From NCBI RefSeq assembly GCF_020515695.1, contig NZ_JAIWJA010000003.1:372001-436000 (forward strand): a stretch of 64,000 nt of DNA, written 5' to 3'. The notes beneath the pieces were generated by a model. That model was not told the DNA's origin. It did not search any database and saw only the letters and a program-made list of their open reading frames with translations. Origin of the DNA: Pseudomonas sp. MWU16-30317 (GTDB lineage Bacteria; Pseudomonadota; Gammaproteobacteria; Pseudomonadales; Pseudomonadaceae). A program made the position numbers and the translations under genes. This document shows positions 55,329-63,469 of the stretch, piece after piece. Within the stretch, counting starts at the first letter, position 1, and each line of letters begins with the position of its first letter.

Positions 55329-56249
55329 TCAGACTTTCTTGTTGTCGAACGTTGCCTTGATGATTTCTCCGATGCCGCCCACCGAGCCGATGATCGAGCT
55401 GGCTTCGAGAGGCATGAGGATGACCTTGCTGTTGTTCGCCGAAGCCAGTTTGCCCAGTGCATCGACATATTTCTGCGCCACGAAATAGTTGATGGCTTGC
55501 ACGTTGCCGCTCGCGATCGCTTCCGACACTACCTGCGTCGCGCGAGCTTCCGCCTCTGCCTGTCGCTCCCGTGCTTCGGACTCCAGGAACGCCGCCTGGC
55601 GTTCACCCTCGGCTTCGAGAATCTGCGCCTGCTTCTTGCCCTCTGCGGTCAGTATGGCAGCGGCGCGCAGGCCCTCGGCCTCGAGAATCTGTGCGCGCTT
55701 GACCCGCTCGGCTTTCATCTGCCCGCTCATGGCCGCCATGAGGTCGGCGGGAGGGCTGATGTCCTTGATCTCGATACGGGTAATTTTGATGCCCCAGGGG
55801 GCGGTTGCTTCGTCCACGGTACGCAACAGTTTTTCGTTGATGCCATCACGCTGGCTGAGCATGGCGTCCAGCTCCATGGAGCCGAGTACGGTACGGATAT
55901 TGGTCTGCAGCAAGTTGCGAATGGCATGCTCGAGGTTGTTGACCTCGTAGGCAGCCTGGGCGGTGTTGACCACCTGGAAGAAGCACACGGCGTCGATCTG
56001 TACCGTGGCGTTGTCGGCGGTGATGACTTCCTGTGGCGGAATGTCGAGCACGCTTTCCATGACGTTGATCTTGCGACCGATGCGGTCCATCACCGGCACG
56101 ATGATGTTGAGGCCGGGCTTCAGGGTGTTGGTATAGCGGCCGAAGCGCTCCACCGTCCACTGGTAGCCCTGCGGCACGACCTTGAAACCCATGAAGATGA
56201 TGGCCACGACCAGGCCGACGAAGAGCAGTAGCACGCTACCGATTTGCAT
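55329..56249 (-). CDS. SPFH/stomatin-like protein (QmcA-type)
   Basis: A 306-residue membrane-anchored SPFH protein. One N-terminal helix (about 4-22), the SPFH domain (about 25-190; [32 protein letters not shown]), and an Ala/Glu-rich coiled coil (about 195-250) for oligomerisation. Family members form large rings or cages and modulate FtsH-type proteolysis. Paired with NfeD downstream, like QmcA-YbbK in E. coli. Confidence 0.92.
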   Translation of the reverse strand: MQIGSVLLLFVGLVVAIIFMGFKVVPQGYQWTVERFGRYTNTLKPGLNIIVPVMDRIGRKINVMESVLDIPPQEVITADNATVQIDAVCFFQVVNTAQAAYEVNNLEHAIRNLLQTNIRTVLGSMELDAMLSQRDGINEKLLRTVDEATAPWGIKITRIEIKDISPPADLMAAMSGQMKAERVKRAQILEAEGLRAAAILTAEGKKQAQILEAEGERQAAFLESEARERQAEAEARATQVVSEAIASGNVQAINYFVAQKYVDALGKLASANNSKVILMPLEASSIIGSVGGIGEIIKATFDNKKV

Positions 56250-56361
56250 GACGAATCCCTGTTCAAGATTGCTGAATCAATGATTGTGAGCGCTGTTGGG
56301 GCAGTGATCTAGCGGTAGTTTGTGTCAGCAAGTGATTACCCATGGTGCCGGCCATGCCTGA

Positions 56362-58137
56362 CTACTTCACGCCGCTGTGGGGCGTCGTGCGCAGCACTTC
56401 CTCGACTGTGGTCTGGCCGTTGGCAACCTTCTGCGCGCCAGACACGCGCAGGCTGCGCATGCCTTCAAGGTAGGCCTGGCGCTTGAGGGCAGCGAGGTCG
56501 GTATCGATCTGGATGTGGCGCTTGAGGCTGTCGCTCAGGAGCATTATTTCGTACACCCCGGCACGGCCGCGATAGCCGGTCTCGCGGCATTCCGCGCAGC
56601 CTATCGCCCGTTGTGCACCGCTGGGCACCGGGGCTTGCCAGGGACGGGTCAGCTCGTGCCAATCGCTGGCCGCGAGCGTATACGGCGCTTTGCAGTGGTT
56701 GCACAGCGTGCGCACCAGGCGCTGCGCCATGACCCCCAGCACTGTGGCCTTGATCAGATAATGGGCGACACCCAGTTCGAGCAGCCGGCTGATCGCGCTC
56801 GGCGCATCGTTGGTATGCAGGGTCGAGAGCACCAGGTGTCCGGTGAGCGCCGCTTGTATGGCCATTTCAGCGGTTTCCAGGTCGCGGATCTCACCCACCA
56901 TGATGATGTCCGGGTCCTGGCGCATGAGTGCTCGCACGCCGCTGGCGAAGGTGAGGTCGATATTGGCCTGGACCTGCATCTGGTTGAACGCCGGCTCGAC
57001 CATTTCGATAGGGTCTTCGATGGTGCACAGGTTGACTTCGGGGGTGGCGAGCTTCTTCAGCGTGGTGTAAAGCGTGCTGGTCTTGCCCGAGCCTGTCGGT
57101 CCGGTCACCAGAATGATGCCGTTGGTCTGCCCGGTCATGCCTTGCCAGCGGCTCAAGTCGTCACCGCTCAGGCCCAGCGCGTCGTAGTCCCTGAGCAGCA
57201 CCTCGGGATCGAATATTCGCAACACCATCTTTTCGCCAAAGGCTGTCGGCAGCGTCGCCAGGCGCAGTTCCACGTCACTGCCGCCGGGCGACTGCGTCTT
57301 GACCCTGCCGTCCTGAGGTTTGCGTTTTTCTGCGACGTTCATGCGCCCCAGGCTTTTCAGGCGGCTGACGATGGCCATGATCACCTGGGGTGGGAACTGG
57401 TAGACGTTGTGCAGCATGCCATCGATGCGAAAGCGTACGCTGCCGTGCTCGCGGCGCGGTTCGATGTGGATATCGCTGGCGCGCTGTTCGAAGGCGTAAT
57501 GGAACAGCCAGTCGACGATGTCGATGATGTGCGAATCGTTGGCGTCGGGTTCACGATCACTGGCGCCGAGCTTGAGCAGTTGTTCGAAATTGCCCGGCGT
57601 CTTGTCGGTTTGATCGACGTGACTGGCACCACTGACCGATTTTGCCAGCCGGTAGAACTCCAGCGTGTAGCGCTGGATGTCGAGCGGATTGGCCAGTACC
57701 CGGCGGATCGGCTTTTGCAACGCATGACCGAGGTCCTGGAGCCAGGACGTTACATAGGGCTGCGCGCTGGCCACGGTAATGGTGCCGGCATCGGCTTCCA
57801 CGGCGAGTATCCCATGGCGATGGGCAAAGGCATGGGACATCACCGGCGTGACGGCGGCGACATCGATTTTAAGCGGATCGATACGCAGATAGGGCAGCCC
57901 GGCCTGCTGAGCCAGCCATATGGTCAGCTGTTCAATTTCCAGGCTATGGCCCGGGTGGCTGAGATCGGCGATCTGTTGCCCGGCCATGAACTCCAGTGGG
58001 TGGCGATCACGGTGATGGGCCGACTGATACGCCTTGAGCAACGGCTCGCGAGTGTCGGCAAGGATGAAACCCTGGGCGATCAGCTCGTCCAGCAAGTCTC
58101 CAAGCCCCAGCGGGCGATCGGTGGTGGTCTGGCTCAC
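56362..58137 (-). CDS. GspE/PilB-family secretion ATPase (orphan)
   Basis: A 591-residue AAA-like ATPase. The N-terminal MshEN-type domain covers about 20-150, the N2 domain about 170-290 (ASDIHIEPRREHGSVRFRID), and the motor domain has Walker A GPTGSGKTST (345-353), an Asp box and Walker B DPDIIMVGEIRD (about 406-417), and a His box (STLHTNDAPSAI). Four zinc cysteines: CNHC near 478 and CAEC near 516. It is complete, so it should be active, but no secretin, pseudopilin or inner-membrane partner gene is near it. Pseudomonas usually has such an isolated gene here. Confidence 0.9.
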   Translation of the reverse strand: MSQTTTDRPLGLGDLLDELIAQGFILADTREPLLKAYQSAHHRDRHPLEFMAGQQIADLSHPGHSLEIEQLTIWLAQQAGLPYLRIDPLKIDVAAVTPVMSHAFAHRHGILAVEADAGTITVASAQPYVTSWLQDLGHALQKPIRRVLANPLDIQRYTLEFYRLAKSVSGASHVDQTDKTPGNFEQLLKLGASDREPDANDSHIIDIVDWLFHYAFEQRASDIHIEPRREHGSVRFRIDGMLHNVYQFPPQVIMAIVSRLKSLGRMNVAEKRKPQDGRVKTQSPGGSDVELRLATLPTAFGEKMVLRIFDPEVLLRDYDALGLSGDDLSRWQGMTGQTNGIILVTGPTGSGKTSTLYTTLKKLATPEVNLCTIEDPIEMVEPAFNQMQVQANIDLTFASGVRALMRQDPDIIMVGEIRDLETAEMAIQAALTGHLVLSTLHTNDAPSAISRLLELGVAHYLIKATVLGVMAQRLVRTLCNHCKAPYTLAASDWHELTRPWQAPVPSGAQRAIGCAECRETGYRGRAGVYEIMLLSDSLKRHIQIDTDLAALKRQAYLEGMRSLRVSGAQKVANGQTTVEEVLRTTPHSGVK

Positions 58138-58243
58138 TGCGCCCTCCCGGGCAGTGCCGTGGGGCGTCCTGCGCCACGTCTGGACAGCCAGAAGAGCAAA
58201 AACAGCGTGCCATGATCAATCGCGGCAATCTTTGCCGCAGATG

Positions 58244-58594
58244 TCAGGCCTGTGCCGCGTTATGACTTGCGCCGCCGACAGCTTTCAATGCTCCAGCCGG
58301 TTCGAGCTCGACTGAACACACTTCGACAAGATTGCGCATTTTTTGCGCTATCACTTCCGCGCGATGCCAAGTCACGTCGTGCAGTTCCAGTTCGATATGC
58401 AGGAGATCGTCATCGCGGACCATTTCGATGCGTTGGGCAATGAGGTATTGCATGGCAAACAGGTTGAGCAATCGACAGGGGACATCCGCCTGTGCCTCGG
58501 CCACCAGGCGAAAGCGCACTGCAGTGGTCGGGTTGCCCGCCGCCCAGACATCCGGGCGCGGGCAGGGATCGTTCATGGCGTGCAATGTGGTCAT
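58244..58594 (-). CDS. Conserved hypothetical protein, divergent from Lrp regulator
   Basis: A 116-residue protein. The middle (VRFRLVAEAQADVPCRLLNL, AQRIEMVRDDDLLHIELELH) has a beta-alpha-beta pattern like an ACT domain, a small ligand-binding fold. No DNA-binding part. It is divergent from an Lrp/AsnC gene (125 bases between), and 106 bases after the GspE-type start on the same strand. Function unknown; the ACT idea is from pattern only. An in-frame ATG at 58576 (MNDPCPRP) is an alternative start. Confidence 0.65.
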   Translation of the reverse strand: MTTLHAMNDPCPRPDVWAAGNPTTAVRFRLVAEAQADVPCRLLNLFAMQYLIAQRIEMVRDDDLLHIELELHDVTWHRAEVIAQKMRNLVEVCSVELEPAGALKAVGGASHNAAQA

Positions 58595-58636
58595 GGGCCG
58601 GCTCCTGATTCAGTCGGGCCATTGTTCCATGAGTAT

Positions 58637-58719
58637 CGAGATATTTCTTAGCGATTATTTCGAGTTTTTCCGCTATTTTGAATTGATCATGCTCACTAAG
58701 TGCTTAACGAGATATTTCT
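58637..58719. repeat. 12-bp direct repeats in the lrp-like promoter
   Basis: CGAGATATTTCT occurs at 58637-58648 and again at 58708-58719, touching the start codon of the Lrp-family gene. Between them is an AT-rich part with a related CGATTATTTCGAG (58652-58664). Possible autoregulatory sites. Confidence 0.6.
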
Positions 58720-59196
58720 ATGCAAAGCGATCTAGATAACTACGACCGCAAGATTCTCGCGCTGCTGCAGGAAGATGCTTCGCTGTCCAGCGCCCAGATC
58801 GCAGAACAGGTCGGGCTTTCTCAGTCGCCCTGCTGGCGGCGGATTCAACGAATGAAGGAGGAGGGCGTGATTCGCGCCCAGGTGACCTTGCTTGATCGCA
58901 AGAAAATCGGCCTCAATACGCAGATTTTCGCGGAGGTGAAACTCAACGCTCACGGGCGCTCCAATTTTACCGAGTTCACCGAAGCGATTCGCGGCTTCCC
59001 GGAGGTGCTGGAGTGTTATGTACTGATGGGGGCGGTGGATTTTCTGTTACGGATCGTGACCCCGGACATTGAAGCCTACGAGCGGTTCTTTTTCGAGAAA
59101 CTGTCGATGGTGCCGGGGATTCAGGAGGTCAACTCGACGGTGGCCTTGTCAGAGATCAAGTCCACCACGAGTCTGCCGGTGCTGCGCCCTGTGTAG
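58720..59196 (+). CDS. Lrp/AsnC-family regulator
   Basis: A 158-residue regulator with an N-terminal helix-turn-helix (about 4-55; NYDRKILALLQEDASLSSAQ, LSQSPCWRRIQRMKEEGVI) and a C-terminal RAM/ACT-like domain (about 65-150; FPEVLECYVLMGAVDFLLRI). The SPCWRR recognition helix is shared with Lrp, which senses leucine-type amino acids. Target unknown. The upstream repeat suggests self-regulation, common in the family. Confidence 0.92.
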   Translation: MQSDLDNYDRKILALLQEDASLSSAQIAEQVGLSQSPCWRRIQRMKEEGVIRAQVTLLDRKKIGLNTQIFAEVKLNAHGRSNFTEFTEAIRGFPEVLECYVLMGAVDFLLRIVTPDIEAYERFFFEKLSMVPGIQEVNSTVALSEIKSTTSLPVLRPV

Positions 59197-59223
59197 CGAG
59201 GGGGCAAGCCCTCCTTCGCTACA
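59192..59223. terminator. Stem-loop between lrp-like gene and CYTH gene
   Basis: The TGTAGCGAGGG...CCTTCGCTACA inverted repeat overlaps the Lrp stop codon region and lies 13 bases before the end of the convergent CYTH gene. Likely REP-derived, acting as a bidirectional terminator. Confidence 0.6.
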
Positions 59224-59235
59224 CCGGTGCTGACT

Positions 59236-60603
59236 TTATTTGCGGACCAGTTGCTTCCAGGCCCGAGTCTGGGACACGGCCAGGGCCTGGTGGACGCGGG
59301 CGTCGAGGACTTCGTCGCTGATTTGCTGGATTGCCAGCGCCTGCAACTTGTTCAGGTCGCCGTACAGGCGATCCAGCTCAGGCACGTCCAGCACGCCACG
59401 CGCATGGTGCATCCAGGCCTGAATGCGCTCGATACGCGGCAGCTGTTCGGCCAGGTCCTCGGGCTGTTGCTGGTAGCGCTGCAGTTGCAAGGCAGCGCCT
59501 TCTTCGGCAATGAAATGCGCCAGCCAGTTGGCCAGTTGCGCGGCGCCTTGGCGATTGCCGCGATTGTTGCGCTCCACGGTCCAGGCGCGTGCCAGCAGCC
59601 AGCGCGAGGTGTTCAGCGAGAACAGGCCCCAGCGTGGGTCTTGCAGCTCTTCGGCGAACTGCTCGGGCGCGGCGCGGCGCACGTCTTCGTCTTCCTGGCC
59701 GGCTTCCACCAATGGGCGCCAGTCTTCGAGCAGCAGGTCAAGGGCGCTGCGCAGTTCGCTGGAGGTGGCGCGCGGCGCCGCCTGGCCGAGGCTGCCCAGC
59801 AATGCACGCAGTTCGATCAATTGCGTGACCCAATCCTGCAGCAGGCGCCAATGGCCGTTGAAACGGTATTGCTCGGCCAGGCGCTGGCTGCTCGCCAATA
59901 GGTGCCAAGCGAGGCCGGTAAAGGCGTCGTCCAGCGAAGTTTCGGCGCTCAGCTCTGGCGCGGGCAGGCTCAAGGCATAGCTGTTGGCGTCGAACAGACG
60001 ATATCCACGCTCAGCCTTGCTGATGTCGCAGGGCATCAGCGGCAGGGTCGCGGCCAGCTCGGCGGCCAATTCCAGCAGGGCAGCGGGCTCGCCCTCGCGC
60101 AGTTCCAGTTCCAGTTCGCAGATTTCTTCCGACTGCTTGCCGACGATGACCTTGCCCAGATCCAGGGCGGCCTCGATCACGACTTTGCTCTTGCCTCGGC
60201 CCCAGGCGATTTCAGCGCGCTCGCGGACGAAATCGGTGGTGAATACCGGCTTGATGGTTTTCTTGTCCAGCTCGGCAAGCTGCGCCGGCCAGCATTCGTC
60301 ATCGAGTTTTTTCAGATCCAGCTTGGCCTTGGCCAGTTTCCAGTCGTATTCGTTACGCTCCGACAGCCCGGCAACGCTCTGGCCGCGGGTCTTGAGGGTC
60401 TGGATGAACTCGTCGCCGTCACGGCGCAGGCGCAGGGCAACCTTGGCCCCGGCAAGGTCACGCTCGGGTGTATCGAAGTACTGGTTGAACAGTTCGCGGC
60501 GTTCCCAGCCACTTTTGTTGCGCTTTTTCAGCAGCGGGTGCTCGCGCAAGGCGATGAGAGTTTCGCGGCTGACGCGCAGTTTGATTTCGGTTTCTTTTTG
60601 CAT
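59236..60603 (-). CDS. CYTH-CHAD domain protein (inorganic triphosphatase, YgiF-like)
   Basis: A 455-residue protein. The N-terminal CYTH domain (about 1-200) has the E4-x-E6-x-K8 signature (KETEIKLR) and the tunnel residues R and K in VALRLRRDGDEFIQTLKTRG; YgiF of E. coli cleaves triphosphate with this fold. The C-terminal CHAD domain (about 220-450) is helical, rich in conserved Arg/His, and binds polyphosphate (WHLLASSQRLAEQYRF, ARGVLDVPELDRLY). Divergent from argE by 148 bases. Confidence 0.92.
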   Translation of the reverse strand: MQKETEIKLRVSRETLIALREHPLLKKRNKSGWERRELFNQYFDTPERDLAGAKVALRLRRDGDEFIQTLKTRGQSVAGLSERNEYDWKLAKAKLDLKKLDDECWPAQLAELDKKTIKPVFTTDFVRERAEIAWGRGKSKVVIEAALDLGKVIVGKQSEEICELELELREGEPAALLELAAELAATLPLMPCDISKAERGYRLFDANSYALSLPAPELSAETSLDDAFTGLAWHLLASSQRLAEQYRFNGHWRLLQDWVTQLIELRALLGSLGQAAPRATSSELRSALDLLLEDWRPLVEAGQEDEDVRRAAPEQFAEELQDPRWGLFSLNTSRWLLARAWTVERNNRGNRQGAAQLANWLAHFIAEEGAALQLQRYQQQPEDLAEQLPRIERIQAWMHHARGVLDVPELDRLYGDLNKLQALAIQQISDEVLDARVHQALAVSQTRAWKQLVRK

Positions 60604-60751
60604 GGCGGGAAAATCCAGGCGCTGGCGTAATGCCGCGCAGACGCTAAATAAGGGAGCTGCTATGGCCGAGCAGTGTACAGGAGTGTTGCGCTGACGGTTT
60701 ATTCTCGACGTCAGATGGCTCTATGATGGGCTTCGCCCTGGGAGAATGCGC

Positions 60752-61906
60752 ATGCCTTTGCCGTCCATGAAAGACCAGTTTGCCGCCCTGATCGCGGTGC
60801 CATCGGTGAGCTGTACACAGCCGAACCTCGATCTGTCCAACCGCCCGGTGATCGATCTGCTGGCCGGCTGGTTGGGGGACCTGGGCTTCGCCTGCGATAT
60901 CCAGCAGGTCTCTCCCGGCAAGTTCAATCTGCTGGCCACTTACGGCAGCGGCCCAGGCGGGCTGGTGCTGGCCGGCCACAGCGACACCGTGCCCTTCGAC
61001 GAAAAACTGTGGCAGACCGATCCGCTCAAGCTCACTGAGGTGGACGGGCGCTGGGTCGGCCTGGGCAGCTGTGACATGAAAGGGTTTTTCGCGCTGGCGA
61101 TCGAGGCAGTAAAGCCGCTGCTCGATCAACCCTTCAAGCAGCCGCTGCTGATTCTCGCCACGTGCGATGAAGAAAGCTCGATGTCCGGTGCGCGTGCCTT
61201 GGCCGAAGCCGGGCGTCCGCTAGGGCGTGCAGCAGTGATCGGCGAGCCGACCGGGCTCAAGCCGATTCGCCTGCACAAGGGCGTGATGATGGAGCGCATC
61301 GATATCCTTGGCCAGAGTGGCCATTCTTCTGATCCGAGCCTGGGCCACAGCGCGCTCGAGGCCATGCACGAGGCTATCTCCGAGCTCAAGGGCTTGCGCC
61401 AGCAATGGCAGCGTGAATATCGCAATCCGCAATTCAGTGTGCCGCAACCGACCCTCAACTTCGGTTGCATTCACGGCGGTGACAACCCCAATCGCATCTG
61501 CGGGCAGTGCTCGCTTGAATTCGATCTGCGGCCGCTGCCGGGTATGGACCCTGAGGTGTTGCGGGCGGCGATCCGCCAGAAGCTGGTACCGTTGGCCGAG
61601 CAGCATCAGGTCAAGATCGACTATAAACCGCTGTTTCCGGAAGTACCGCCGTTCGAACAACTGGCCGATGCCGAGCTGGTACGGGTTGCCGAGCGCCTCA
61701 CCGGGCACACCGCAGCCGCAGTGGCCTTTGGGACCGAAGCCCCGTACTTTCAGCGTCTGGGTTGTGAAACGCTGGTATTGGGCCCTGGGGATATAGCCTG
61801 TGCGCATCAGCCGGGCGAGTATCTGGAAATGTCACGTTTGCAGCCGACCGTGCGTCTATTGCAACAATTGGTAGAACATTATTGTCTGGCCTCGGTCTCT
61901 GAGTAG
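60752..61906 (+). CDS. argE: Acetylornithine deacetylase
   Basis: A 384-residue M20 metallopeptidase-family enzyme that makes ornithine from N-acetylornithine. Metal and catalytic segments: GHSDTVPFDE (H and D, about 77-86), CDMKG (about 109), CDEESSM (E-E pair, about 138) and the late H in CAHQPGEYLEM. Start at ATG 60752 is preferred over 60746, because GGAG (60741-60744) has the proper spacing to the second. Adjacent to argA; most pseudomonads instead recycle acetyl groups with ArgJ, so this protein may be an ArgE-like enzyme for another acylated substrate. Confidence 0.85.
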   Translation: MPLPSMKDQFAALIAVPSVSCTQPNLDLSNRPVIDLLAGWLGDLGFACDIQQVSPGKFNLLATYGSGPGGLVLAGHSDTVPFDEKLWQTDPLKLTEVDGRWVGLGSCDMKGFFALAIEAVKPLLDQPFKQPLLILATCDEESSMSGARALAEAGRPLGRAAVIGEPTGLKPIRLHKGVMMERIDILGQSGHSSDPSLGHSALEAMHEAISELKGLRQQWQREYRNPQFSVPQPTLNFGCIHGGDNPNRICGQCSLEFDLRPLPGMDPEVLRAAIRQKLVPLAEQHQVKIDYKPLFPEVPPFEQLADAELVRVAERLTGHTAAAVAFGTEAPYFQRLGCETLVLGPGDIACAHQPGEYLEMSRLQPTVRLLQQLVEHYCLASVSE

Positions 61907-62070
61907 TGATCGAGCGATCTGCCACTCCAGAGGCCGCCCCTAAAGTGATAACCCTGTTGACCGTATCTGAAAGGAGCATGCGCGTGTTGCCAAGCCTGTT
62001 TCGACGATAACCCACAACACCCAAGTTGCGTTTTCACGTTTCGTCCAATTTTTTACAGGCTCATTTCAGC

Positions 62071-63369
62071 ATGCCCGAGTACGTTAACTGGCTTCGTCAC
62101 GCCTCGCCCTATATCAATGCCCACCGGGACTGCACCTTTGTGGTGATGCTGCCGGGGGACGGGGTCGACCACCCCAACTTCGGCAATATCGTTCACGACC
62201 TGGTGTTGCTGCACAGCCTGGGGGTGCGCCTGGTGCTGGTGCACGGCTCGCGCCCGCAGATCGAAGAGCGCCTGGCCGCAAGGGGTATCACCCCGCACTA
62301 CCACCACGGGCTGCGTATCACTGACGCGGCCACGCTGGATTGTGTTATCGATGCTGTCGGGTATTTGCGTATCGCCATCGAAGCGCGCCTGTCGATGGAC
62401 ATGGCCTCGTCGCCGATGCAGGGTTCACGCCTGCGCGTGGCGGGCGGCAATCTGGTCACCGCGCGGCCGATCGGTGTGGTCGAGGGGGTGGATTATCACC
62501 ATACCGGGCTGGTACGCAGGGTCGATCGCAAGGGTATCAACAAGTTGCTCGATGAGCGCTCGATCGTATTGCTGTCGCCGCTGGGCTACTCGCCCACCGG
62601 AGAAATCTTCAACATCGCCTGTGAAGACGTCGCGACGCGGGCGGCTATCGACCTGGGTGCCGACAAGCTGTTGCTGTTCGGCGCCGAACCCGGCTTGCTC
62701 GACGAACACGGCAAGCTGGTGCGGGAGCTGGGCCCGGCACAGGTGCCGGCGCACCTGTTGCGTCTGGGCAGCGACTATCAAGGCGAGTTGCTGGATGCGG
62801 CCGCCGAGGCTTGCAAGGGCGGCGTGGCCCGCAGCCACATCGTCAGCTATGCCGAAAATGGCGCCTTGCTGACCGAGCTGTTCACGCGCGATGGTGGTGG
62901 TACGCTGGTGGCGCAGGAGCAGTTCGAGAAGGTCCGCGAGGCCAATATCGAGGACGTGGGCGGATTGATCGAACTGATCAGCCCACTGGAAGAACAGGGG
63001 ATTCTGGTACGCCGCTCACGCGAGGTACTGGAGCGGGAAATCACCCAATTCAGCGTGGTCGAGCGCGAGGGGATGATCATCGCCTGTGCGGCGCTTTACC
63101 CGATTGCGGACTCTCAGGCTGCGGAGCTTGCTTGCCTGGCGGTCAATCCTGAGTACCGCCATGGTGGGCGTGGCGATGAACTGTTGGAGCGCATCGAGGT
63201 GCGCGCCAAAGCGCTGGGGATCAATACCCTGTTCGTCCTCACCACCCGCACGGCGCACTGGTTCCGCGAGCGTGGTTTTATCCCAAGTGGTGTCGAGCGT
63301 CTGCCTGCTGCCCGAGCGTCGCTGTACAACTATCAGCGTAATTCGAAGATCTTCGAGAAGGCGTTGTAA
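62071..63369 (+). CDS. argA: N-acetylglutamate synthase
   Basis: A 432-residue enzyme, the usual length for ArgA. The N-terminal amino-acid-kinase-like domain (about 1-280; RLVLVHGSRPQIEERLAARG, inhibitory arginine site) and the C-terminal GNAT acetyltransferase (about 290-432; LACLAVNPEYRHGGRGDELL, LTTRTAHWFRERGF). First step of arginine synthesis. Start MPEYVNWLRHASPYINAHRD; the frame is open 15 codons upstream but that part is not conserved in the family. Confidence 0.96.
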   Translation: MPEYVNWLRHASPYINAHRDCTFVVMLPGDGVDHPNFGNIVHDLVLLHSLGVRLVLVHGSRPQIEERLAARGITPHYHHGLRITDAATLDCVIDAVGYLRIAIEARLSMDMASSPMQGSRLRVAGGNLVTARPIGVVEGVDYHHTGLVRRVDRKGINKLLDERSIVLLSPLGYSPTGEIFNIACEDVATRAAIDLGADKLLLFGAEPGLLDEHGKLVRELGPAQVPAHLLRLGSDYQGELLDAAAEACKGGVARSHIVSYAENGALLTELFTRDGGGTLVAQEQFEKVREANIEDVGGLIELISPLEEQGILVRRSREVLEREITQFSVVEREGMIIACAALYPIADSQAAELACLAVNPEYRHGGRGDELLERIEVRAKALGINTLFVLTTRTAHWFRERGFIPSGVERLPAARASLYNYQRNSKIFEKAL

Positions 63370-63398
63370 GGCTCTGCAGTGGCGTCGTTGCCACTGGC

Positions 63399-63436
63399 CT
63401 CTTCGCTGCCGAACGCGCGCCCTTGCTCCCACTGGT
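63399..63436. repeat. Worn REP element after argA
   Basis: CCTCTTCGCTGCCGAACGCG followed by CGCCCTTGCTCCCAC resembles one REP arm with many changes. It is the only structure in the 100 bases between argA and the kinase gene. Confidence 0.45.
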
Positions 63437-63469
63437 GTACGACTCCGGATCGGTTGGCACTGGGAGACT

